Assembly: GCA_045660825.1 (NCBI GenBank)
Contig: JAZREN010000002.1
Location: 1 to 64,000, forward strand
Origin: HGM04593 sp045660825
GTDB taxonomy: Bacteria > Bacteroidota > Bacteroidia > Bacteroidales > Bacteroidaceae
Length of the DNA: 64,000 nucleotides
Direction of reading: 5' to 3'
In this document: positions 34,146 through 41,866 of the stretch, piece by piece
How the letters are laid out: every line of letters begins with the position of its first letter
Position numbering within the stretch: the first letter of the stretch is position 1
Notes under the pieces: model-generated
The model's input: only the letters and a program-made list of their open reading frames with translations
Told to the model about the DNA's origin: nothing
Databases searched by the model: none
Position numbers and translations under genes: made by a program

Positions 34146-35366
34146 ATGAACAATAACAAAGACAGGTTTTCGGATGGCTCGTCTCACCGTGGAAACAGAG
34201 GCAGAGCATCATACAATCCGAACTTTGATGGCGAGAACAGACTGAGGGGTGGACGCCCACGTTTCAATGGTGGTGACGAGCGTCCTCAGTACAGGAGAAC
34301 TAACAGAGAGGATAACGGCGAATTCGGCAGTTACAGACAGCAGAAGCGTTATGGCAGCGAGAGAGGCTATAACCGTTTCGACAACGACAGAGCAAACCGT
34401 GGTGGCGACAATGAACCACGTTACGGTAGCGAGGTGCAGCACGCCGGCCGTGGCTATGGCAAGGGCGGTAACCGTGGCGGTTACAATGCCGGTAACGGTG
34501 GTAACGAAAGACCATACGCAGGTAAGAACCAGGCCGACCGCCGTCCAAAATATGGCGATAGAGGTAATCGCAAGGGTGCATACGATCCAAACGCAAAGTA
34601 CAGTGCAAAGAAGCGTGCTGCATTCCGCGACGCGACACTTGATCCCAATGCGCCTGTGCGTTTGAACAAATATCTTGCAAATGCAGGTATCTGCTCACGC
34701 CGCGAGGCCGACAATTATATCGAGGCTGGTCTCATCACTGTAAATGGTGAAATTGTGACAGAGTTGGGTACAAAGGTTGTTCCAACCGATGACGTACGTT
34801 TCAACAGCGAGCGCATCAATCCCGAGCGTAAGGTGTATGTTCTCCTTAACAAGCCAAAGGATTGCGTGACAACTGTTGATGATCCACAGGAGCGTAAGAC
34901 TGTGCTCGACTGCCTGCGTGGTATCGGCAAGGAGAGAATTTATCCTGTTGGTCGTCTCGACCGTAACACAACAGGTGTGCTTCTTCTTACAAATGATGGC
35001 GACATGGCCGCAAAGCTCACACATCCAAAGTTCATGAAGAAGAAGATATACCATGTTACTTGTGACAGGAATGTTGCTATGTCCGACATGGATTTGCTTG
35101 TGAACGGTATTGAACTTGAGGATGGCCGTGTATATGCCGATGAGGTATCATACGTCAACGAGGCCGACCGCTCACAGATTGGAATTGAAATCCACTCTGG
35201 CAAGAACCGTATCGTGCGCCGTATGCTCGAGCATCTTGGTTACCGCGTGAACAAACTCGACCGTGTGCTGTTCGCCGGCCTCACCAAGAAGAACCTGCGT
35301 CGTGGCGACTGGCGTTATCTCACCGACAAGGAAATCAACATGCTTCGTCTTGGTGCTTATGAGTAA
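34146..35366 (+). CDS. 23S rRNA pseudouridine synthase, RluB/RsuA family, with Gly/Arg/Asn-rich N-terminus
   Basis: A 406-residue protein. Residues 1 to about 145 are low-complexity and rich in Gly, Arg, Asn and Tyr, with several RGG-like repeats, and probably unfolded and RNA-binding. An S4 domain follows (VRLNKYLANAGICSRREAD, about 163-180), then the synthase domain with catalytic Asp in GRLDRNTTGVLLLTNDGD. Family members modify one uridine in large-subunit rRNA. RluB is the likely subtype, but RsuA or RluF types cannot be excluded. asnS begins 25 bases downstream, suggesting one translation-related operon. Confidence 0.88.
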   Translation: MNNNKDRFSDGSSHRGNRGRASYNPNFDGENRLRGGRPRFNGGDERPQYRRTNREDNGEFGSYRQQKRYGSERGYNRFDNDRANRGGDNEPRYGSEVQHAGRGYGKGGNRGGYNAGNGGNERPYAGKNQADRRPKYGDRGNRKGAYDPNAKYSAKKRAAFRDATLDPNAPVRLNKYLANAGICSRREADNYIEAGLITVNGEIVTELGTKVVPTDDVRFNSERINPERKVYVLLNKPKDCVTTVDDPQERKTVLDCLRGIGKERIYPVGRLDRNTTGVLLLTNDGDMAAKLTHPKFMKKKIYHVTCDRNVAMSDMDLLVNGIELEDGRVYADEVSYVNEADRSQIGIEIHSGKNRIVRRMLEHLGYRVNKLDRVLFAGLTKKNLRRGDWRYLTDKEINMLRLGAYE

Positions 35367-35391
35367 AGAACAGAAAAAACAGAAATAAACA

Positions 35392-36795
35392 ATGAAACCG
35401 ATAAAACGAACAAGAATTTCCGACCTGCTCAAGAACGGTCAGGCCGGTGTTGAGGTGAACGTAAGAGGCTGGGTGAGAACACGCCGCAGTAGCAAACAGG
35501 TTGCTTTTGTGGCACTTAATGACGGTTCTACCATCAACAACGTACAGGTTGTAATTGATATCGACAAGTTTGACGAGGAGTTCGTGAAACAGTTCACTAC
35601 AGGTGCATGCCTCAGCGTGAACGGTATGCTCGTGGAGTCTATCGGCGGTGGTCAGTCGGTGGAGATTCAGGCTACAGAGATTGAGTTGCTCGGTGCCTGC
35701 GACAACACCTATCCATTGCAAAAGAAGGGACAGACCATGGAGTTCATGCGTACAGTGGCTCACTTGCGTCCACGTACCAACACCTTTGGTGCAGTGTTCC
35801 GCATCCGTCACAATATGGCATATGCTATCCACAAGTTCTTCCACGACAAAGGCTTCTACTACTTCCACACTCCGCTTATCACTGCATCGGACTGTGAGGG
35901 TGCCGGCCAGATGTTCCAAGTTACAACAATGAACCTCTACGACCTCAAGAAGGACGAGAACGGCAGCATCATCTATGACAATGATTTCTTCGGCAAGCAG
36001 GCGAGCCTTACAGTGTCTGGTCAGCTCGAGGGTGAGTTGGCGGCTACAGCGCTTGGTGCAATCTACACCTTTGGTCCTACCTTCCGTGCCGAGAATTCCA
36101 ACACTCCACGTCACCTTGCCGAGTTCTGGATGATTGAGCCCGAGGTTGCCTTTAACGACATCTTCGACAACATGGAGCTCGCCGAGGAGTTCATCAAATA
36201 TTGCGTGCAGTGGGCTCTCGACAACTGTATGGAGGATATTACATTCCTCAACAACATGTTCGACAAGGAACTCATCGAGCGCCTGCGTTCAATCGTGAAC
36301 ACAGAGTTCGTACGTTTGAGCTACACCGACGGTATCAAGATTCTTGAGGATGCTGTTGCTGCAGGCCACAAGTTCGAGTTCCCGGTATACTGGGGTGTCG
36401 ACCTCGCTTCTGAGCACGAGCGTTACCTTGTTGAGACACACTTCAAGCGTCCTGTAATCCTCACAGACTATCCAAAGGATATCAAGGCATTCTATATGAA
36501 ACTTAACGAGGATGGCAAGACTGTACGTGCCATGGACGTTCTCTTCCCCAAGATTGGCGAAATCATCGGTGGTTCGGAGCGTGAGGCCGATTACAACAAG
36601 CTTCTCACACGTATCGAGGAGATGAATATCCCAATGAAGGATATGTGGTGGTATCTCGATACACGCCGCTACGGATCTTGCCCACACTCGGGCTTCGGCC
36701 TTGGTTTCGAGCGTCTGTTGCTCTTCGTGACAGGTATGTCGAATATCCGCGACGTGATACCTTTCCCACGTACTCCAAACAACGCAGAGTTCTAA
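35392..36795 (+). CDS. asnS: asparagine-tRNA ligase
   Basis: A 467-residue class IIb synthetase. The N-terminal OB-fold anticodon-binding domain (GWVRTRRSSKQVAFVAL) precedes the catalytic core. The core has motif 2 (FGPTFRAENSNTPRHLAEFWMIEPE, spanning about residues 224-248) and motif 3 (GFGLGFERLLLFVTG). The order and spacing match bacterial AsnRS rather than AspRS. It lies directly after the pseudouridine synthase gene. Confidence 0.96.
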   Translation: MKPIKRTRISDLLKNGQAGVEVNVRGWVRTRRSSKQVAFVALNDGSTINNVQVVIDIDKFDEEFVKQFTTGACLSVNGMLVESIGGGQSVEIQATEIELLGACDNTYPLQKKGQTMEFMRTVAHLRPRTNTFGAVFRIRHNMAYAIHKFFHDKGFYYFHTPLITASDCEGAGQMFQVTTMNLYDLKKDENGSIIYDNDFFGKQASLTVSGQLEGELAATALGAIYTFGPTFRAENSNTPRHLAEFWMIEPEVAFNDIFDNMELAEEFIKYCVQWALDNCMEDITFLNNMFDKELIERLRSIVNTEFVRLSYTDGIKILEDAVAAGHKFEFPVYWGVDLASEHERYLVETHFKRPVILTDYPKDIKAFYMKLNEDGKTVRAMDVLFPKIGEIIGGSEREADYNKLLTRIEEMNIPMKDMWWYLDTRRYGSCPHSGFGLGFERLLLFVTGMSNIRDVIPFPRTPNNAEF

Positions 36796-36816
36796 TATAC
36801 TGCTATATACAATGTG

Positions 36817-36849
36817 GCCGGGTCAAAGAATTTTTGACCCGGCTTCTTA
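36817..36849 (+). terminator. terminator after asnS
   Basis: An 11-bp stem, GCCGGGTCAAA with TTTGACCCGGC (36817-36827 and 36833-36843), with a weak T tail (TTCTTAT). Confidence 0.75.
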
Positions 36850-36865
36850 TAATTAATGGAACAGG

Positions 36866-37765
36866 ATGAATAAACAATCGGTAGTAGGGCACTTGGCCTG
36901 TTTTCTGGCATATGCCATTTTCGGTTTCAATATTATTGTGTGTAAGGATTTGACTGCGGACCGGCTCATATCCCCATTGGCTATATTTACACTCCGGTCG
37001 GTAGGTGCCGGTGCACTATTCTGGCTCATTTCGCTTTTCACTCCAAGGGAAAAAGTCGAGAAAAAGGATTATGTCAGGATATTTGCTGCGTCGATGTTAG
37101 GGTTCTTTGTCTGCCAGGTTACGTTCCTTGTGGGTATTCCGCACATCACGCCAATGGATTGTTCGGTGTTGTCCGCAATATCGCCTATTTATACTATGAT
37201 AATTGCAGCCATAGTGTTGAAAGAGCCTATTACGTGGCAAAAAGCCGGTGGTGTGGCAATAAGTTTTGTCGGTATCATATATCTGATTGTGAGCCGTACA
37301 TCGGCTACCGGAACTGCCGAAACCTCCCTGTTCGGAATATTGATGCTTATTCTCAACTCATTGAGTTTCTCTCTGTATCTGGGAATATTCAAGCCGCTGA
37401 TTGGTAAATATTCGGTTGTTACATTCATGAAATGGATTTTCCTGTTTGCCTTTGTGGTGTCTGCTCCATTCTCAGCCGGCGAAATTGTAGCTTTGGATTG
37501 GAGTGCAATTCCTGCTGTTCAGCTCGCCGAACTTGCTTATCTCATTTTCTGTGCTACCTTCATAACTTATTTCCTTATACCGGTGGGGCAGAAACGTATC
37601 AGGCCTACGCTCGTAAGTATGTACAGCTACGTCCAACCTATTATTGCCATTGTAATAAGCATCACCATCGGCATGGAGGTGCTCACGTGGCAGAAGGTGC
37701 TTGCCGCCATCATGGTTTTCGGCGGTGTGGTTGTTGTGAGTTATAGCAAGAGCCGCGTGAAGTAG
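36866..37765 (+). CDS. DMT-superfamily transporter (EamA domains)
   Basis: A 299-residue inner-membrane protein with about ten hydrophobic helices arranged as two EamA repeats. The first repeat has the GxxxxxxxY.. pattern around MDCSVLSAISPIYTMIIA and the second ends in SMYSYVQPIIAIVISI. Such proteins export amino acids, nucleotides or other metabolites; the substrate cannot be told. It follows the asnS terminator, but no clear promoter was seen. Confidence 0.88.
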   Translation: MNKQSVVGHLACFLAYAIFGFNIIVCKDLTADRLISPLAIFTLRSVGAGALFWLISLFTPREKVEKKDYVRIFAASMLGFFVCQVTFLVGIPHITPMDCSVLSAISPIYTMIIAAIVLKEPITWQKAGGVAISFVGIIYLIVSRTSATGTAETSLFGILMLILNSLSFSLYLGIFKPLIGKYSVVTFMKWIFLFAFVVSAPFSAGEIVALDWSAIPAVQLAELAYLIFCATFITYFLIPVGQKRIRPTLVSMYSYVQPIIAIVISITIGMEVLTWQKVLAAIMVFGGVVVVSYSKSRVK

Positions 37766-37864
37766 CTGTATGTGCTCTTTGTATAAATAAACTTAAAATG
37801 CTTTTTATTCTGCAATAAAAATATTATACTCGCGTTGTGAATGTAAAAGGAAAGGATTAGCATT

Positions 37865-38950
37865 ATGGACAAGAACAGATATTGCGTGATTATGGCCGGT
37901 GGCCAGGGCACGCGTCTGTGGCCAATGAGTCGCAAGGCATTCCCAAAGCAGTTTCAGGATCCTATGGGCTGTGGCAAGACACTCTTGCAGCAGACATACG
38001 AGCGCTACGCCCGTGTTGTGCCGCCCGAGAATATAATAATCTCCACCAATGTCGATTACAAGTCGATTGTAAAGAAACAGTTGCCCGATGTCAACGAGCA
38101 ACGTATTGTTTGCGAGCCTGTCTTTCGTGGTACTGCTCCAAGCATTGCTTATATTGCCTGTCACATACGTCAGCTTAACCCAAAGGCTAATATTGTGGTG
38201 GCGCAGAGCGACCAGCTTGTGCTCAATGAGGAGAAGTTTGCCTCTTTGATAACCGAGGGACTCGACTTTGTCTCCGAGAACAACAAACTTGTTGTCATCG
38301 GTATAAAGCCCACTTGCCCCGAGACCCGTTACGGCTACATACAGGCCGAGGGTGAGCCGGTCTGTGGTGCTATCTGCAAGGTGCGTACATTTACCGAGAA
38401 ACCGGCTCTTGAATTTGCACAGGTCTTTGTTGAGAGCGGTGAGTTCTACTGGAATACCGGCATATATATATGGAATGTGCAGACAATCATTGATACACTC
38501 TCCAAGCATCTGCCCGATATTATGAAGGAACTCGACACTGTATATCGTGAAATCCCCGACCGTAAGCAGCGCCGCAAACGCGCATACGAGGTATATACCT
38601 CACTCCCCACTGCATCAATCGATTTGAATGTGATGGAACGTGCCGATAATGTCTATGTGAGTGTGGGTGACTTCGGTTGGGCCGATATCGGAACCTGGGA
38701 CACCCTTTATGGCTTTATGCCAAAAGATAATTGCGGTAATGTAATCATGAACAGCAGTGTGCTCAAGTACGATTGCAACAACAATGTCGTAATGTTGCCA
38801 AAGGGTAAGCTTGCAGTTATGGAGGGCGTTGATGACTTGCTTGTAATAGATTCGGGTGATGTGCTCATGATATGCCGCAAAGGCAGCGAGGGCGACGTAA
38901 GGCGTTACCTTAATGATGCAAAGATGAAGATTGGTGACAAGTTCGCGTGA
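37865..38950 (+). CDS. manC: mannose-1-phosphate guanylyltransferase
   Basis: A 361-residue nucleotidyltransferase making GDP-mannose from GTP and mannose-1-phosphate. The signature AGGQGTRLWPMSRKAFPKQF lies at residues 12-31, and FTEKP, the NTGIYIW active-site segment and the GWADIGTWD motif follow. The isomerase domain of bifunctional ManC enzymes is absent. GDP-mannose feeds surface glycans and GDP-fucose. Neighbours are not glycan genes. Confidence 0.94.
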   Translation: MDKNRYCVIMAGGQGTRLWPMSRKAFPKQFQDPMGCGKTLLQQTYERYARVVPPENIIISTNVDYKSIVKKQLPDVNEQRIVCEPVFRGTAPSIAYIACHIRQLNPKANIVVAQSDQLVLNEEKFASLITEGLDFVSENNKLVVIGIKPTCPETRYGYIQAEGEPVCGAICKVRTFTEKPALEFAQVFVESGEFYWNTGIYIWNVQTIIDTLSKHLPDIMKELDTVYREIPDRKQRRKRAYEVYTSLPTASIDLNVMERADNVYVSVGDFGWADIGTWDTLYGFMPKDNCGNVIMNSSVLKYDCNNNVVMLPKGKLAVMEGVDDLLVIDSGDVLMICRKGSEGDVRRYLNDAKMKIGDKFA

Positions 38951-39033
38951 AACAAAAGCTTTGTGTGATTGTTGATAGTATGTGGCAAGTTTTTGCCTTT
39001 ATTGTGAAAATATGTTAAAAACGCGAAGCGCTG

Positions 39034-39063
39034 TTTGGGTATTGACAAAAAGAACTATCTTCG
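39034..39063 (+). promoter_or_regulatory. promoter of the ferredoxin gene
   Basis: TTTG (39034-39037), 18 bases, then TATCTTCG (39056-39063), 35 bases before the ferredoxin ATG. A longer in-frame start at 39035 would overlap it and is rejected. Confidence 0.65.
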
Positions 39064-39097
39064 CACCCAGATAATACAAACTTTAAATATTACAACT

Positions 39098-39265
39098 ATG
39101 GCTTACGTAATTTCAGATGACTGCGTTGCTTGCGGTACATGTATCGACGAGTGTCCTCAGGGTGCTATTTCTGAGGGTGAGAAGTATTCAATCAATCCTG
39201 AGTTGTGCATCGACTGCGGTAGCTGCGCAAGTGTTTGCCCTTCAGAGGCAATTCATGAGGGTTAA
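39098..39265 (+). CDS. 2[4Fe-4S] ferredoxin
   Basis: A 55-residue electron carrier of the clostridial type. Two CxxCxxCxxxC motifs (Cys9-12-15-19 and Cys37-40-43-47) bind two [4Fe-4S] clusters, and each motif ends in Cys-Pro. It is typical of anaerobes, where it serves pyruvate and 2-oxoacid oxidoreductases and hydrogenases. It stands alone behind its own promoter and before a terminator. The family call is firm; the partners are not shown. Confidence 0.95.
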   Translation: MAYVISDDCVACGTCIDECPQGAISEGEKYSINPELCIDCGSCASVCPSEAIHEG

Positions 39266-39285
39266 TTGTTGCGTTCAACAACTTT

Positions 39286-39316
39286 AAGGGGCACTTGAAA
39301 AAGCGCCCCTTCTTTA
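39286..39316 (+). terminator. terminator after the ferredoxin gene
   Basis: AAGGGGC (39286-39292) pairs with GCCCCTT (39305-39311) around a 12-base loop and ends in CTTT. Confidence 0.7.
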
Positions 39317-39328
39317 TGTATAGACAAT

Positions 39329-39424
39329 ATGAAAACGATTCTTCACGTCTTGGTAAAGAGTGCCATCATTGTAGCTGTTGCAGTGGTGTGCTACTATATT
39401 TATATGGCAGCTATCGGCAAGTGA
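39329..39424 (+). CDS. possible 31-residue membrane peptide
   Basis: An open frame right after the ferredoxin terminator. It starts MKTILHVLVKSA, runs through about 20 hydrophobic residues (IIVAVAVVCYYIYMAA) and ends IGK. A basic start, one helix and a short basic tail are the usual design of small single-pass membrane peptides. It ends 29 bases before the stop of the convergent kinase gene. No promoter of its own is seen, and it would depend on read-through of the weak ferredoxin terminator. Confidence 0.35.
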   Translation: MKTILHVLVKSAIIVAVAVVCYYIYMAAIGK

Positions 39425-39452
39425 TGTTCTTGTATATCAGGGTGTCTTTATT

Positions 39453-41048
39453 CTATAAATCCCCTTCGATGTTATACTTTGCCCAGTATGGGTGCTTCAT
39501 GTAGTTCTCCAATGCTGTTAGCGGTACATGTATCACCGCATTGCTGTTCTTCAGTATTGTGGTGATTGCAGGTGGGGTATGTGCGTGGAGATATATGTGC
39601 CTTAGGCTGTCGCAGTGGTAGAAGGCATAGTCACCAATCTCTTCCACCCCGGCAGGTATGGTTATCTCCTCCAGTCCTTTACATTTCCAGAATACACCGC
39701 GTTCAATCACCTTTAATGTTTGTGGCAGATAGACATTCTTCAGCCCATAGCATCGACCGAAAGCATCAAGTTCAATGCGCTCAACTCCCTCGGGGATATA
39801 AACCTCTTCAAGGGAGATGCAATCAACAAATGCCGAGGCACTGATTGACTTTATATGTTGTGGGAACTTGATTGTCTTTAGTCTTCTCATTCCTCTGAAA
39901 CCATTGTTGAAAACTGTTGTGCTGTTTGGTAATGATATGGTTACAACGGAGTCGCAATCACGGAATGCGTAGTATCCAACCTTTTCAAGTCCTTCGGGCA
40001 GGTAAATCGACAGTATATTCCTGGCTGCAAAGGCAGAGTCTGCAATGCTCACAGTCTTGTACTCTATGTTGCCGAATTGAGCGATTGCCTGTATGTAGAT
40101 GTTGTTTCCACGTCCATTGCCGCCAATGACCTCGTAGGTGCGCTCTTCGTGCGACAAAACGCGGTAAATAATCTCGTCCTGTGATTCTGTTATCTCAATC
40201 CTTTGCGGTTCATTGCTGCTACTCTGTTTCTTGCCATTCCACAGCAATGTGATGCAACCGGCTACTGCCAGCAATGAGATTATGCCAAGGAGAATGTTAC
40301 GCTTCTTGTGGTGTGCGTTTATGGCACTGATTACCTCGTCGGCTGTGGCAAAGCGTTCGCTTCTCTCCTTTTTGATGCAGCGTTTTATAATGTTTTCAAA
40401 ATGGCGCGAATACTTTGCACCGCTCTTCCTTTTAATGTATCTCAACAGGCACCCAACGGCATATATGTCGCTGCGTTCATCGATGTTGCCTGTGTTGCCC
40501 TCTAAAATCTCGGGTGCCGCAAACTCCTTTGTAACCCCGAATGTAGCGTGGCTGAACTTGTTGCTGAAGCAGAACCCCAGATCCACAATCTTCACATTGT
40601 CGCCCACCTGCGTGAGCATGATGTTGCCGGCGTTTATATCTACGTATGCAATGCCTTTTGAGTGCAGTGCCTTCAAACCGTCCAACAACTGCAGGGTAAA
40701 GCGGCGTATGTTGTGCTCCTTTTTAAAGAATGCGGTGTCGTTTTTCAGTTTTTCTTCAACAGTTGAGCCTTGTACATACTCCATCAGAATGTACATCTCC
40801 TCTTCGCTCTCATAGATGGAGTCATATTTTACCACATTGTTGTGCTCTATGCTCTTGCCAAGTGCGAACTCCTTTTGCAACAGCACTCTATTACTGTGGT
40901 TGGGGAACAGTTCAGGGCGCAACTGCTTCATGAAGTAGAGACGCCCGTCGCGGCACACTCTGTAGGACAATGATGTTGCACCATCGTCGCCAACTGGCAC
41001 TCTCTCCTCGAAAGTATTCTTGTTACAGGTAAAGTCGGATGAAGCCAT
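39453..41048 (-). CDS. transmembrane Ser/Thr-kinase-like protein with BspA-type leucine-rich repeats
   Basis: A 531-residue protein with three parts. Residues 1-245 are a eukaryotic-type kinase domain: Lys41 (YFMKQL), Glu60, Asp137 and Asn142 in the catalytic loop, Asp156 of a DLG motif, and APE as AAPE (177-180). The catalytic loop is unusual: HRDxKxxN reads YVDINAGN, and the glycine loop is poor. A membrane helix spans 251-270. The outer part (about 320-505) has LRR_5 repeats of the BspA type (e.g. SISLP, ADSAFAARNILSIYLPEGLEKV in part). It is a receptor-kinase-like design. It sits 12 bases after the 192-residue gene, probably its operon partner. Confidence 0.85.
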   Translation of the reverse strand: MASSDFTCNKNTFEERVPVGDDGATSLSYRVCRDGRLYFMKQLRPELFPNHSNRVLLQKEFALGKSIEHNNVVKYDSIYESEEEMYILMEYVQGSTVEEKLKNDTAFFKKEHNIRRFTLQLLDGLKALHSKGIAYVDINAGNIMLTQVGDNVKIVDLGFCFSNKFSHATFGVTKEFAAPEILEGNTGNIDERSDIYAVGCLLRYIKRKSGAKYSRHFENIIKRCIKKERSERFATADEVISAINAHHKKRNILLGIISLLAVAGCITLLWNGKKQSSSNEPQRIEITESQDEIIYRVLSHEERTYEVIGGNGRGNNIYIQAIAQFGNIEYKTVSIADSAFAARNILSIYLPEGLEKVGYYAFRDCDSVVTISLPNSTTVFNNGFRGMRRLKTIKFPQHIKSISASAFVDCISLEEVYIPEGVERIELDAFGRCYGLKNVYLPQTLKVIERGVFWKCKGLEEITIPAGVEEIGDYAFYHCDSLRHIYLHAHTPPAITTILKNSNAVIHVPLTALENYMKHPYWAKYNIEGDL

Positions 41049-41060
41049 TGCCCTTTGTCA

Positions 41061-41639
41061 TTACTCCACTACATTATAATGAATGCCGCCCTCCTTGCCA
41101 CACACATAGCCTGTGGGCTCGCTGTTGTTATGTACAAGGCAACGTAGGTAGAGCGGTTGCTGCCGGATGAACTGGTAACACAAGAATGTGTCGCCTGCAG
41201 CGAGTTTGCTGTTCTGCGATTCAATGACGCGGAACATGTCGTGCCCCTCATATCTTATTCTCACGCAGCGCCCGGGGTTCCAGCGGAGTTCAATAATTAC
41301 TCCCTTGTTAAGTGCAGCGGTCTGCAGGTTGGGATTGTGCAATATTTCGCTGCTTTGGCACGTGCTGTTGTCAATATTGTCTATGAACGCCTCAATGCTG
41401 GTGTGTCCTGCATATACAGCGAGTGTGTTCAGCGTGTTGCGGTATGGCTTTTTGCGCTGTTCTTCTCCAAGATACCCCCAGAACCTCTTTAGTGTAATTG
41501 GCGAGAGATATGTCTTTGTCTTGTCGAATATGCGCGCCGACAGGTAGTCGAAGTCACGCGGCGTTATCATCTTGCGCCCCGCAACAATTTCCACCTTCTC
41601 TTGCAATAGCATGTATGTGCTATCCTGTTCCATTCCCAT
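41061..41639 (-). CDS. protein of unknown function, putative partner of the kinase
   Basis: A 192-residue soluble protein with no signal or membrane segment. The N-terminal ~85 residues carry a pattern seen at the start of many Bacteroidota proteins of unclear role (SPITLKRFWGYLGE, then RNTLNTLAVYAGHTSIEAF), which looks like a small helical, possibly DNA- or protein-binding domain. The C-terminal half is beta-rich (PGRCVRIRYEG, AAGDTFLCYQF) and may bind a ligand. It is first in the two-gene transcript with the LRR kinase. Its role is inferred only from that linkage. Confidence 0.65.
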   Translation of the reverse strand: MGMEQDSTYMLLQEKVEIVAGRKMITPRDFDYLSARIFDKTKTYLSPITLKRFWGYLGEEQRKKPYRNTLNTLAVYAGHTSIEAFIDNIDNSTCQSSEILHNPNLQTAALNKGVIIELRWNPGRCVRIRYEGHDMFRVIESQNSKLAAGDTFLCYQFIRQQPLYLRCLVHNNSEPTGYVCGKEGGIHYNVVE

Positions 41640-41721
41640 TGCTGTGTTTTTCGTTTGCGAATTTAGAAAAAAATATCAATAAAAAGCTCTAAAAAGTAGC
41701 CGAAAACCAAAATGGGTGAGT

Positions 41722-41743
41722 AGATGAACCAAGATGAACCAAG
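41722..41743 (+). repeat. tandem 10-bp repeat upstream of the 475-residue gene
   Basis: AGATGAACCA occurs twice in direct succession (41722-41731, 41732-41741). It lies 21 bases before the -7 box at 41764, where an activator could bind, and also within the divergent intergenic region of the kinase operon. Confidence 0.6.
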
Positions 41744-41763
41744 CATGCTGATGCCTGTTATTT

Positions 41764-41771
41764 TATCTTTG
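41764..41771 (+). promoter_or_regulatory. -7 promoter box of the 475-residue gene
   Basis: TATCTTTG matches TAnnTTTG. The -33 region has no TTTG, which fits a promoter that needs an activator. The leader is about 90 bases. Confidence 0.6.
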
Positions 41772-41866
41772 CCCGTAAGAAACAATAAAATCTTTTCAGG
41801 CTATTTAATAAGACCCTGATAGCCTGTCAACGATAATAATCACTCAGGGTTTACATAAATAATGTT

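Noticed and set aside
39453..41048. The LRR kinase as a simple surface adhesin (BspA)
   Set aside because: There is no signal peptide, and residues 1-245 are a protein-kinase fold with several conserved catalytic residues and a central membrane helix.
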